In this document: positions 51,974-63,057 of the stretch, piece by piece
Numbering within the stretch: the stretch's first letter is position 1
How the letters are laid out: every line of letters begins with the position of its first letter
Notes under the pieces: model-generated
The model's database searches: none
Told to the model about the DNA's origin: nothing
Seen by the model: the letters and a program-made list of their open reading frames with translations, nothing else
Translations under genes and position numbers: made by a program
Source of the DNA: Sapria himalayana
Lineage: Eukaryota; Streptophyta; Magnoliopsida; Malpighiales; Rafflesiaceae
Assembly: GCA_029783825.1 (NCBI GenBank)
Contig: JAREIK010002996.1
Location: forward strand, 62,001-126,000
Direction: 5' to 3'
Length of the DNA stretch: 64,000 nt

Positions 51974-52135
51974 AAATATATATATATATATCTATTTAAT
52001 TGCTTGTCTATATGTCTGTTTATCTATCTGTCTATCTATCTATTTATCTATCTATTTGTCTATGTATATGTCTATCTCTCTAACTATTTATCTATCTATC
52101 TTTCTATCTCTTTTTCAACCTATTAATTTATCTGT
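46290..52135 (-). repeat. GATA array 3 (5.8 kb), inverted (TATC on plus strand)
   Basis: Degenerate TATC array with the same TGTC, TATT and AATC variants as arrays 1 and 2 but opposite in orientation. Short GT runs occur at 50718-50740 and 51927-51958 and an AT run near 47670. The right edge meets CACTA at 52136 directly (TCTGT/CACTACAAG). The left edge begins in TCTATCTCTCTCTATCTATC after unique DNA. Open frames here, up to 247 codons, are repeat translations. Confidence 0.95.
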
Positions 52136-52693
52136 CACTACAAGAAAAATCCCAAGTAACTAAGGAAAAATCCCTAGATAAATGGGTATTTTCAGTCACT
52201 AAAATGGAATAACGATGGATTATAAATGGAACTTTTCTAAAGCTAAAGTGTTCATCACTAAAAATTAATGACGAAAAAATTCCCTAGCTAAAAATTTTTA
52301 GTGACGAAAAATTCCCTAGCTAAATTAATTTTTCCCTTGCTAATTTTGATCCTTATTTAGAGCTTCACAATATTCCGTACTAAATTATTGAGGGAAACAT
52401 CTCGTGCTAAATTAACGAGGAAACAATGTCTAGCTATTTTCATTCAAATTCTGTTTACAATTATATTTTTTTTCTAAAAAATTAATTACAAATTTTTAAA
52501 TGTTTATATTAAATTTAATAAAAATATAAACTATAAACCATTATTTATAATTAACAAAAAATAAAATCAGTTAATATATTATTCTGATACAATATGTTTC
52601 AGTGTTAAAATATAATCATAAAAAAATTTGATTATATCTACTTCTTCATCAATATATCTAATGATAGTGCATAAAGTATAACCTTTCCATGAA
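52136..52693. mobile_element. Outer family-1 CACTA element, left-terminal remnant
   Basis: CACTACAAGAAAAATCCCAA at 52136, subterminal TAGCTAGGGA-type motifs to about 52440, AT-rich body, then the family landmark GCATAAAGTATAACCTTTCC ending CATGAA at 52693. There a second family-1 terminus starts, so the outer element is interrupted in the middle of a block that is continuous in element A (about 31200-31250). Confidence 0.75.
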
Positions 52694-53699
52694 TACTACA
52701 AGAAAAATCTCATATAGCTAGTGACAATTCCCTAGCTAAATGGGCATTTTCCATCGCTAAATAGGATATAGCGATGGATTAAGGATGGAACCATTCCTAA
52801 TCTAAAGTACTCATCGCTAAAATTTAGCTAGGGAAAGTGTCCCTAGCAAATAATTTAGCAATGGAAAAATCTCCCTAAATTTGCAATCTAAATTTAGCAA
52901 ATAATCTAAAGTACTCATCGCTAAAATAGCTAAAAATAATAATTTCCCTAACTAAATTTGCAATCTAAATGAGAGTTTCCATCGCTAAACGGATATAACG
53001 ACAGAGCTTTCCCTAACTAAAGTGCTCTTCACTAAATATTAGCTACGAAAATAGTCTCTAGCAAAATAAATTTATCGACAGAAAAAATCTCTTGCTAAAA
53101 TAAAGATATTCCTAGCTAATTTAGCAATGTATTTTTCCCTTGATGTTTAAGCAAGGGAATTTCCCCTAGCTAATTTAGCAAGGGAATTTTCCCTAGCTAA
53201 ATTAGCTAGAGAAATTTTGCTAAATTAACTAGGGATGTTTCCATCGCTATTTTAATTTCATAACTATTTTTAGAATTCTATTTTTAAAAAAAATTTTAAT
53301 TAAATAATTTAATATTTTTATATTCAATTCAATAAAAATAGAAACATTAAATGAAAATTTATAATTAAAAAAATATTTAATAGCTTGTTCTAATACAATA
53401 TTTTACATAATTAAAAAAAATTACAAAATTTTATTACATCTTATTCATCAATGTATCTACCGACAGTGCATAAAGTACAATCTATCCATGCATTAACGTT
53501 GTTTTCTCTCCCTCTAATCCTCTGATCACCAACTTTCTGCTGCGACAAAGTTATCCGAGTCACGGTGCATCATGTCTAGTGAAAAATCCCTTCACTTATA
53601 CAAGCTTCATATGGAGAACAATGCGGTACCATATATGTAAGAAATTTAAACTACTCAATCAAATCAAAATAAATAAATAAAACTATGTTTTATAAATAT

Positions 53700-53890
53700 A
53701 TAATGCTACAGTATATATGTACATATATACTAGCATTTCACTCGCACATATATTATTGTAGTATATGTATATATAAAGTGCAGTATTATGTGTACATATA
53801 TATTGAGTACATATACTCAGTATATATGTACATAAAATACTATAGTATTATAAATACATATATATAGAGTATATACGTACGTATATACCA
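53700..53890. repeat. Palindromic AT minisatellite, element B, block 1
   Basis: Units of the TATATGTACATATATACT type, as in element A. The last unit, GTATATACGTACGTATATAC, is followed at once by the GC-rich captured segment. Confidence 0.8.
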
Positions 53891-53894
53891 CATT

Positions 53895-54420
53895 TGTTGA
53901 TGTTGCTGCTGCCGCTGCCATCTCTACTGCCACTACTGCCATTGCCCCACTATCATTGATGCCACCATTGCAACCGCTACTGCTGCTGATAATAAAAGTA
54001 GGGCGAGCAATGATGCTAGACTGATGAACATGAGATTGAGCGAGTTTTTGACAAAAATGCGAGCAGCCTCTCTCAAAATAGGACCTGATGTTCTTCCTGG
54101 ACTAAAATTACATGACACTACACGAGCATCATCATCATCATCATTCTAAGACCTAGTATAATTAGAACCAATCATTGCAGAACCTAGAGCAAAAAAACTT
54201 ATTTACTCATATGTTCGCTTTGTACCATGTGATAATTGCATATCAATTCAATTACTAAGATTCTTAAGACCAACCGCTATATGTCTGGCTGGCCTGTACC
54301 AGAAATATCTTCATCTCACAACTTTAGGAAAAGGTTAATATCCATGTCTTTTATTACTTACATCTGTGAGCAATGGATGATGATGACCAGACCAGCCTGA
54401 GCAATTATATATTCAATAGT
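53895..54420 (-). pseudogene. Captured membrane-protein gene fragment, unidentified
   Basis: On the minus strand a TTTTTTTGCTCTAG acceptor at 54184-54185 opens an exon reading GSAMIGSNYTRS, stop, NDDDDDARVVSCNFSPG, RTSGPILREAARIFVKNSLN, then a hydrophobic run LMFISLASLLALLLLSAAV and alanine/valine-rich sequence to 53933. Upstream, 54420-54365 ends at a good donor, CAGAT/GTAAGTAA, but no frame can be fixed across that part. The hydrophobic run looks like one transmembrane helix. One stop codon and no start show decay. A short plus-strand frame in the same place is less convincing because it lacks splice signals. The 3' part (53895-53990) corresponds in position to the long trinucleotide expansion of element C. 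Source gene not recognised. Confidence 0.4.
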
Positions 54421-54479
54421 GTGTCTGTGTGTAAAGGGTGTTTACGTATGACAATATATACATGTCTACAAATAAATAT

Positions 54480-54870
54480 ATGCACCCACTTATGTATTTA
54501 CTCGGTATATACGTACGTATATACTAAAATATAAAAGTACGTATATACCAAGTATATAGGTACATATACTACAGTATTAAAGTACATATATACCGAGTAT
54601 ATACATATGCATATATTGTAGTATATATATATATATATGTATATACTAAGTATATACATACAAATAATTCAATATATACGAAAATATATACTGGGTATAT
54701 ATGTACAAATATACTCAGTATATATAAACATATATACTCAGGATATATGTATTTATATACTCAGTATATATGTAGATATATACTAAGTATATATATACAT
54801 TTATACCAAGTATATATGTACGTACATACTACCGTATTATATGTATGTATATATAATCACATAGCCTTAG
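54480..54870. repeat. Palindromic AT minisatellite, element B, block 2
   Basis: Same 22-24 bp unit family (TATATACGTACGTATATACT and variants), on the other side of the captured membrane-protein fragment, followed by the AATCACATAGCCT block at 54848. Confidence 0.8.
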
Positions 54871-55835
54871 ATGACACACACACTTGTACTTTCATGCAAA
54901 TACACATACCATAGAGACAACGGAATAAAATATTATAAGACTTAAAAAATATGCATATAGGTCTATCAGACATTGTCAACATTTCTAGTTCTTTTTCCTC
55001 TGTACTCCACGCAGATAGAGAACATTATAACACCTGCATATCGAGCATAACATACTACATTTACAAACCAATAACTGATAACAAGCAGTCACAGATCTAA
55101 ACTACGATAACGCTTATTTGCACAAAATAAAAGTGTCAAAAATAAACCTGCATTTGCGTGGAATTACTTTTTTGGTTCATCTCACACTTCAGAAGCTGAG
55201 GTGTTGTTCCCAGCACTATCGAGGACCAGCCAAGGCTTTTACATATCTATAATAGGCTAAAACTCTACCCACAAAATTTGGGGATACACAAACATATTCA
55301 CAATATATAAAAATAGTTATTATAGACATGAACAAATACAAATTAAAGTTGATAGTCATACAGCTCCAACAAAAATCTAAAAAATGTCCATCAATGATGT
55401 TTAGAGAGAAAGAGAGTGAAAAAATAAAATGTTTTAGGAATAATGAAGATAATAGAAGCTAGGCCTCCTTTTGATCAAGCTGAAATCGGTAAATATGGGA
55501 CCAATGCATTGGAAGGATAGTGGCAATGTCTGAATGCTTTGAATCAGAATTTTTTGTGCGCCTCACATAATGTGTCCTACAAAGATTCATTATTAAGTTA
55601 ATCAGAAAATAAAAGAAGAAAACCAGAATAAAAAAATTGAAACCTACAAAAAAATCTCATTATGTTTTGCTACACATAGACAAAAATCAATAACAATTCA
55701 GAAATAATTCTCATACGAAATCATTCTCATAATTAGTAGGAAAAGTTAGCCTCTCCTGCGAGGTTTCACAGCTTGATGTCGGGATGCTATTTGTTGCATC
55801 AATGCCACTAACTATGACTCCATATAGGACATCTT
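54871..55835. other. Element B interior, non-coding
   Basis: 54880-55060 has no counterpart seen in element A. 55068-55640 is homologous to 34480-35060. No frame is kept between the two copies over a useful length. Confidence 0.5.
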
Positions 55836-57654
55836 CTATTGCATTACATTCTTAATTTCTTTCATCTCATCATTCATTTCTTTAATTTCTTGTATTTCTT
55901 CCATCAAATTATTATACTGCTCATCCTTATGTTCTATAATTTCATATATTTCGTCCTTCAAATGAGATATCCGCTCATCCTTCTTTTTCATTTCATTCTC
56001 CATAACTACAATATATCCATTTGTTTCCATTGCTTGTTTTTCAAGCTCCTCATCCACCATTGCTGAGACAGATGAAATAGAAGCTTGACTACTACAACAA
56101 AATGTCACTCCCTTCGAGCCGGTGCGGTACACTCGCTGCTTTTTATGCCCTCTTATGGTCTCCAAATAAATAGGATCATAATCAATGGTTGAATATCCAA
56201 AGAACCCTCAACTGTTGATGAGTAGCTGTCACACATTCCTCCATTAGTTCCGAGATAAAATAGAGAAAAAAATACTATTCTAGATATACATAAAATAAAA
56301 TAAATATTTTGCATTCCAAACAACTTTCAATATGTACTGTAGCATTATAAAAGTTTATTAATATAACAGATTCTTAAAGCAATCATCTGAGACTTGTTGT
56401 CAACAAACTGACCATCCACTGTCTTCACATGCATCATCCTGAAATCTTATAAAAATTAGGATCTTGACCTAATTATCCTGCCTAGAATATGAATTTATTA
56501 AGTCATTAAAAAACAATGATCAAAAAATGTAACAAAAATATAAAAATTATGTAGAAATTTGAATTATTGGACTATTAGGACACCACTAATTATATAAATG
56601 TTTAAATGTTTAAATTTGTACGAAATCTCGAGCATGCTCAATGCTCGAATTTGACCCTCATGTATCTCGACAGATTCCTATACCTAGTCCAGCTACCTCA
56701 CTTCGTCGAGTTTTTGCTAGCAATATCTAATTTTTTATTCACATCTGGCTCCTCCCAATAGTTAAGCCACTCAAGCAAGTCATCCTCAGATATAAAATCA
56801 GGCATTTCTTTCATATTCTTCAATTTATGAAAAAAATTAGAATGCTGTTGAGTAGCTTTGATCTCCCATAATGACTTTAATCCTTCCATCAAATTTGAGT
56901 GCCTGTGTGCACTAATTCATTAGTTAGAAAAATCACAAAAGAATTTATATTAACAATAACATATTTTTTTACTGCTTGAATAATAGCCAACATAATAGTT
57001 AAGTAATTAGATAATTATTTTTCAATACTTTGGTTTTGTTATTTTTACCTGAAAGTCATTAAAAGAAGACTCTTTTGTCGAATCAGAAACTTTCTTCCAT
57101 GAGAATGCTTTAGAATCAACCATTTTTTTCAAAGACTTTGTAATTATATTGAATACTTTTGTGGTGTAATAAAATTGTACAATAATAAATAACATTAAAA
57201 ATAAGCAAATCATAAAAATATAAAAAAAACCACTTACGGTAACATCACAATTTTTATTTCAAGTCATATTTACATATTTATTTTACCTCTGATCCATAAT
57301 CTCAATTACTAACATTGCACTGACTGCAGAGGAAGGCACAACATTTAATGATGCCATTGGTTTTGTAAATGGGGGAACTATCGATGTAAAATGTGGTGTA
57401 GAAGATAGAGATGGATCAAAAGTGTGTGCATGAAGCATTATGGGTGGTGGGTTTTATATCTGATAAAGGTGATAGTAGAGTTCTCAATGATGGTGATGGT
57501 GATAGAAATGAGATGGTGATTGTGATGTTGAAGTCTAGATATGGTGGGTATGAGATGGTACTGATTTTGCAACTTGATGTAACATAATAGATGCATTTGG
57601 TTCATTTCTACGTCCACGACCACCTCCACCATGTCTACGTCCTTTAGACACCAT
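55836..57654 (-). pseudogene. Transposase_24 (Ptta/En/Spm) protein gene of element B, dead
   Basis: Paralogue of 35280-37158. Minus strand, in order: start at 57654, MVSKGRRHGGGGRGRRN then VPSHTHHI and a stop after about 40 codons; KKMVDSKAFSWKKVSDSTK and SFNDFQVKITK at about 57130-57030; LKSLWEIKATQQHSNFFHKL, MPDFISEDDLLEWLNYWEEP and KLDIASKNSTK at 56880-56698, a well-kept SED..YW.EP motif; MHVKTVDGQFVDNKSQ at about 56435-56390; METIRGHKKQRVYRTGSKGV at 56165 (family GGRKKGRVYGLGS) and a coiled coil with KKDERISHLKDEIYEI to 55836. Different parts survive in A and B, and the two together show the full family architecture. The early stop and frame changes make it non-functional. Confidence 0.8.
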
Positions 57655-57783
57655 ATGCTATACAAAATAAAACATAGAATAAATAATAGAGATATGATGA
57701 ATAAGCATGTATTTTAGAATAAAACACACTAATAAATTTCAACAAAATATAGAAAGTCTTTGATAGTTTAATATTATAATAAA

Positions 57784-57960
57784 ATTATAACAGTTTAATT
57801 ATCGGCATCACTGTCATCCTCCAATGATCTTGATATTTCATCTAATTCCGATAGAAGTTTGAACTCATCTTAGATAAAAGTGATGATCTTCATTTATTTT
57901 TGGCCACCATGAGTCACATAAATTTTTTATATCTTCATCTACATTCACAGGTGCAATTTT
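57784..57960 (-). pseudogene. Acidic C-terminal tail of TnpD, element B
   Basis: Homologous to 37305-37470 of element A (shared words TCATCCTCCAATGA, TTCATCTACAT.CACAG on the plus strand). Only the last roughly 50 codons are left; the DUF4216 core kept in element A is missing here and GA-rich repeat follows. Confidence 0.6.
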
Positions 57961-58039
57961 TAGCACAATAAAGATTAATAGATATCATGGTAATACTAGA
58001 TAAATATAGCAAAAATAATAATGAACAAGAAAGGGACAA

Positions 58040-58500
58040 ATAAAAATGAAAAGACATTTAAAGATTGAATGGGGGAGAGGGAGAGAGAATGATAGAGAGG
58101 AAGGTGGGAGATAGATAGAGAGAGAGAAGGTGGGAGAGAGAGAGAGAGAGTGAGCAGAGAAATGGAGAGATTGAGATAGTGAGTGAGGCAGAGAAATGGA
58201 GAGATGGAGAGAGAGAGAGAGAGAGAAAGGTGAGAGGGAGAGAGAGAGGAGAGAGAAAGGTGAGAGGGAGAGAGAGAGTGAGTAAGAGAGGAACGGGGGA
58301 GACATGTTAGAGCAAATGGCAAAAAGTGAGAGAGGGAGATAAGAGAGAGAGAGAGGGAGAGAGGGGGAGAGGGAGAGAGAGAGAACAAGGAAGAAAGGAG
58401 AGTGAGAAAGAAAATAACAATAGAGAGAGAGTGACAGAAAAAAAAGAGGAAGAGAGTGACACAGAAAGAATTAGAGAGAGATAGAGAGCGACACAAAGAA
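58040..58500. repeat. GA-rich (purine) tract
   Basis: About 460 bp of GAGA with TGAG, GGGA, GAAAG and GATAGA variants, almost pure purine on the plus strand. It replaces the DUF4216 region present in element A. The 106- and 166-codon minus-strand frames (Ser/Leu/Pro) are translations of the repeat. Confidence 0.85.
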
Positions 58501-58779
58501 TATAGGTTAGAATGAGGAATTACATAAAAGAAAACAAAATTTTTTCAGTACAAACCTATTAAATATTACATCTTTTTTCATACATAAGGTCATATATGAG
58601 CCTGAGACCCAAGGGCTGGGATCAGGCAAGAGTACGACCCTTATTTGTTTTATACCATATATAACAGCGTGACCAATCGACATTCTCATGCTATGTGCTT
58701 AGATATTATTGATATATATCATTGTCATTTAATTTCAAGTAGTACAACAAATTGGTATTATCCCTATATAATTATGTGT
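58501..58779. other. Low-copy segment in element B
   Basis: Less AT-rich at 58590-58690; a 60-codon minus-strand frame contains VVLLPDPSPWVSGSY but no family is recognised. No counterpart was seen in element A. Confidence 0.4.
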
Positions 58780-60823
58780 TAGTATACTTAAAGTAAATGT
58801 AGTTATAAAAAGTTACATATAGCTAAATATTTAGTTAAACATATAGTTATATATAGATATATGCATACAAGTAGTTATAAGTAGATATACATAAATGTAT
58901 ACAAAGTTATAAATAATTATATAGATTTGCATATATGTTTACATATGTGTATACATAATTAAAAATAAAGTGTATTTATTTATATAAAGTTTTTTAAAGT
59001 TATAAATATTTATATATAGTTATATACATATAGTTAAACATTATATTGTTTGTTTTTATACATATAATTATAAATATAGTTACATGTGGTTATACATATA
59101 GTTACACGTATAGTTAAACTTAAATTTATACATGTATGTATATACATTTTTTCATATACTTTCATATATTTATACATATAGTTATGTATAGGTATGGATA
59201 TACTAAAATACATTTTTTATACTAATATATAAAAATGTATATTAAATATATATTGTTAATTATATATTTAAATATAGTTATGTATAAATTTTGTATAGGT
59301 TATACATATAGTAAGATAGAATTATTTATAGTTACATGTTATTATACATATAATATGTATAGTTATAAAAATTACATATCATTAAACATTTAGTTATATA
59401 TATTCATACGAGTAGTTATATTTAGTTATACAAAAATATAAACAAAGTTATAAACAAATATATAGATTTAAATATACGTATACATATATGAATATATAAT
59501 TAAAAATATAGTTATATTTAATTATATAAAGTTTATTTAGTTTTATAAATATTTATATATATAGTTATACACATATAGTTAAAAATAATGTTGTATGTTG
59601 TTATACATGTAATTATAAATATAGTTACATGTAGTTATACATATAGCTACACATATAGTTATACTTATATTTATACATGTAGGTATATATATTTATTCAT
59701 ATAATTTTATATATTTATACATATAGTTAAGTATAGGTATATATAAAGTAAAATACATTTTTATATACTAATATATACAAATGTATTTTAAATATAAGTT
59801 GTAAATTATATATTTAAATATAGTTACATATAAAGCTTTTATAGTTATACACATATTAATATACAATTATTTATAGTTATATGTTATTATACATATAGTA
59901 TATATAGCTATAAGTATTTTTATATAGTTAAACATATAGTTATATATAAATATATTCATACAAATAGTTATACATAAATATATAAAAATATAATTAAATA
60001 TATAGATTTACAAAAATATATACATAGTTACAAATAGAGTTATATTTAATTATATAGAGTGTTATATTGTTATACAAATATTTATATATTGTTATACACA
60101 TATAGTTAAACATAATTTTGTATGTTGTTATATATGTAATTATAAATATAGTTACATGTGGTTATACATATATTTACACATATAGTTACACTTATATTTA
60201 TACATATAGGTATATATTTTTTTTAATATAATTTTATTTATGTATATTTACAAATAGAGTTATATTTATATATAGTTATACACATATAGTTAAACATAAT
60301 TTTGTATGTTGTTATATATGTAATTATAAATATAGTTACATGTGGTTATACATATATTTACACATATAGTTACACTTATATTTATACATATAGGTATATA
60401 TATTTTTTAATATAATTGTATTTATGTATAGTTACACATATAGTTACAAATAGAGTTATATTTAATTATATAGAGTGTTATATTGTTATACAAATATTTA
60501 TATATAGTTATACACATATAGTTAAACATAATTTTGTATGTTTTTATATATGTAATTATAAATATAGTTACATGTGGTTATACATATATTTACACATATA
60601 GTTACACTTATATTTATACATATAGGTATATATTTTTTTAATATAATTTTATTTATGTATACATATAGTTATCTATAGGTATATATATGGTAAAATACAT
60701 TTTTATATACTAATATATAAAAATATATATTAAATATATGTTGTTAATTATATTTTTAAATATAGTTATATATAATATTTTATAGTTATGCATATAGTAA
60801 AAGACAATTATTTATCGTTATAA
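58780..60823. repeat. 540-bp tandem repeat inside element B
   Basis: The landmark GTTAAACATAAT.TTGTATG recurs near 59032, 59578, 60111, 60291 and 60527. Spacings 546 and 533 bp fit the 540-bp unit of element A; 180 and 236 bp mark a later, shorter duplication (60110-60660). It continues beyond the ARF insertion at 61756-61942. The 61-codon plus-strand frame at 60416 is repeat translation. Confidence 0.85.
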
Positions 60824-60835
60824 GTTCTTATACCT
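60824..60835. repeat. Target-site duplication, left copy (12 bp)
   Basis: GTTCTTATACCT, repeated exactly at 61744-61755, on both sides of the ARF retropseudogene. Length fits LINE-type reverse transcription at a staggered nick. Confidence 0.75.
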
Positions 60836-61743
60836 TTGGGATCCAATGGCAAAAAAACACGGAACAGAAAACAGACAAATTTGGCTTATAACAGACCAGA
60901 ACAACATAAATGTAGTCTTGTATTTCATGCATGCAATATATAAATATAAATACAATTTGAATACCCCTAGAAACAGATGATGTCATTCACATAACAGAAC
61001 AAAACTCAAGTAAAATAGGCAAAGATTAGATCCATATCCAGATATGCTAACAAGTTAGCCTCATCCTGCTAAAATTGTTTAAGACTTACTGGCAATGTAA
61101 TTGGAAAGTCAATCAAGACCCTCGTAGAGGCCCTCGCCAGAGGTAGCATAGGTGCTCTAATGTGCCAATGGCGTTGGAGAAGAGAGTGAAGTCCTAGCTT
61201 GCCAGAAATTTCAGCTGCATTCATCGCATTGGAAAGATTTTGCTTATTGGCAAATACCAGAAAAACTACATCTCGAAGCTTTTCCTCGTTTAGCATCCTA
61301 TGCAACTTATCTCTGGCTTCAACAACTTGATCTTTGTCATTGCTGTCCACTAAAAATATGAGACCTTGGGTATTTTTGAAGTAATTTCTCCAGAAAGGTC
61401 GAATGTTGTGTTGACCCCCAACATCCCACACAATGAAATTAATGTTTTTGTATTCAAAAGTCTTTACATCGAATACAATAATAGGAATTGTGGTGAAAAT
61501 TTCACCAAGCTTTAACTTATACATAAAGGTTGTCTTTCCGCCAGCATCAAGACCTAGCATCAAAATCCTCATCTCCTTGTTCGCAAACAGCCTACTGAAC
61601 AGCTTTGTGAACGTAAATCCCATTTCTTCCACTAAATCTCAAATCCTTTGTCGTATGGCGGTAAAGAGATCTGATGAGAGAAAGAAACAGAATCAATAGA
61701 CCTCAAGAGATGGTTACCAGAGAGGGAGGAGAACCTCTAATAT
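60836..61743 (-). pseudogene. ARF1-type small GTPase retropseudogene
   Basis: ARF GTPases recruit coat proteins at the Golgi. The minus-strand frame from 61632 ([19 protein letters not shown] is the family start) to 61069 has GLDAGGKT (P-loop), WDVGGQ (switch 2) and ANKQNL. It lacks the introns of plant ARF genes, has about 110 bp of 5' leader and 230 bp of 3' trailer, and sits between 12-bp direct repeats, so it is an mRNA copy. No poly(A) is seen. Damage: one-base deletion at about 61158 after HWHI changes the frame, so the real C-terminus ([13 protein letters not shown]) lies in another frame and meets a TGA where Trp is expected; switch 1 PTIGFNVET has become PIIVFDVKT, losing the Mg-binding Thr; NKQD is NKQN, losing the guanine-binding Asp; the G2 myristoylation start is preceded by three extra residues. 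Non-functional as a GTPase. Confidence 0.9.
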
Positions 61744-61755
61744 GTTCTTATACCT
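61744..61755. repeat. Target-site duplication, right copy (12 bp)
   Basis: Exact copy of 60824-60835, bounding the ARF retropseudogene. The 540-bp repeat of element B resumes directly after it, to 61942. Confidence 0.75.
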
Positions 61756-62879
61756 ATAGTATAAATAATTAAAAAAAGAGTTATATATAGTTAAACGAAT
61801 AATTATATATAAAAATATTCATACGAGTAGTTATAAGTAGTTATGCATGCATATATACAAAGTTATAAATAAATATATAGATTTAATTATATGAATATAT
61901 ATATGTATACATAGATACAAATATAATTATACTTAATTATATCACTACAAAAAAATGCCATATAGCTAGGGACAATTCCCTAGCTAAATAGGAATTTACC
62001 GACGCTAAATGGGATATAGCGATGGATTAACGAGGGATTGGTTCCCTATCTAAAGTGCTTGTCGCTAAAATTTAGCAAGAAAAATTGTCCAAGCTAAAAA
62101 TTTAGCGATGGAACATCCATTCTAAAAAAGATAAATACCATAGCTAAATTAGCAAGCTAAATTAGATTTTCCATTGCTAAACAAAAATAACGACGAAATA
62201 TTTCCGAAGCTAAAGTGCTAGTCGGTAAATTTTAGCAGCAGAAATAATCACTAGCTAAATAAAGTTAGCGATGGAAAAATTCATTGCTAAAATAAAGATT
62301 TTCCTTGCTAAATTAGCTTGGGAATTTTCCCTAGCTATATTAGCAAGTGATTTTTCCCTTGCTAATTTAGCAAGAGATTTTTTACTTGTTATTTTAATTT
62401 CAATACTATTTTCAGATTTTAATTTATAATAAATGAAACTATAAATATTTATAATAACTATTTTAATAATTTAATATTTTTATATCAAATTGAATAAAAA
62501 ATGAAACTATAAATAATTTATAATAAATAAAAATAAAATCATTTAATAACTTATTCTAATTCAATATTTTACATAATTGAAATGAAAAAATAATAAAATT
62601 TTATTACATCTTATTCATCAATGTATCTACCGATAGTGCATAAAGTATAATATATTCATTCAATGATGTTGCTTTCTGTCCCATTGCTCCTCCAATCACC
62701 ATTTTTCTAGTACGACAAAACTGTCCTAGTCACGGCACTTAATGTCTAGTGAAAAATCATATCACTTATACAAGATTTGTATGAGGAACAATATGGTATC
62801 ATATCTTTAAGAAATTTAAACCATTCAGTCAAATTAAAATAAAAAAAAGTTATGTTTTGATAAAATATATAATTTTCTA

Positions 62880-63057
62880 GTATATATGTAAATATATATT
62901 AGCATTTCATGCGTACATATATTACTATAGTATATGTACATAAAAATTACAGTATTATGTGTAAATATATATTTAGTACAAATATACTCAGTATATATGT
63001 ACATAAAATACAGCAGTATTATATGTACGTATATACTGACTTTATTCATACGTATAT
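62880..63057. repeat. Palindromic AT minisatellite, element C
   Basis: Units of TATATGTACATAAA and TATATGTACGTATATACTGA, same family as in A and B, ending directly at the GC-rich trinucleotide block. Confidence 0.8.

Larger units (their letters stand above)
52694..61942. mobile_element. CACTA element B (family 1), nested inside the outer copy
   Basis: Begins TACTACAAGAAAAATCTC at 52694 (first C changed to T), with about 20 subterminal motifs to 53260. The order of parts parallels element A: GCATCATGTCTAGTGAAAAAT block at 53565-53595, palindromic repeats, captured fragment, Transposase_24 gene, acidic TnpD tail, and 540-bp repeats. No right terminus is visible before element C starts at 61943 inside the 540-bp repeat, so C probably inserted into B. 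The mutated first base may leave B immobile. Confidence 0.7.

Noticed and set aside
46881..52163. Plus-strand open frames up to 247 codons in array 3
   Set aside because: Same artefact as in array 1, on the opposite strand.
53933..54118. Complete 61-codon minus-strand gene
   Set aside because: The frame extends past its Met through a splice acceptor and contains an upstream stop; it is part of a captured exon, not a gene by itself.
57985..58496. Ser/Leu/Pro-rich minus-strand frames
   Set aside because: Translation of the GA-rich purine tract.
61069..61632. Functional ARF GTPase gene
   Set aside because: Frameshift before the C-terminus, stop at a Trp codon in the original frame, and loss of the switch 1 Thr and NKQD Asp.
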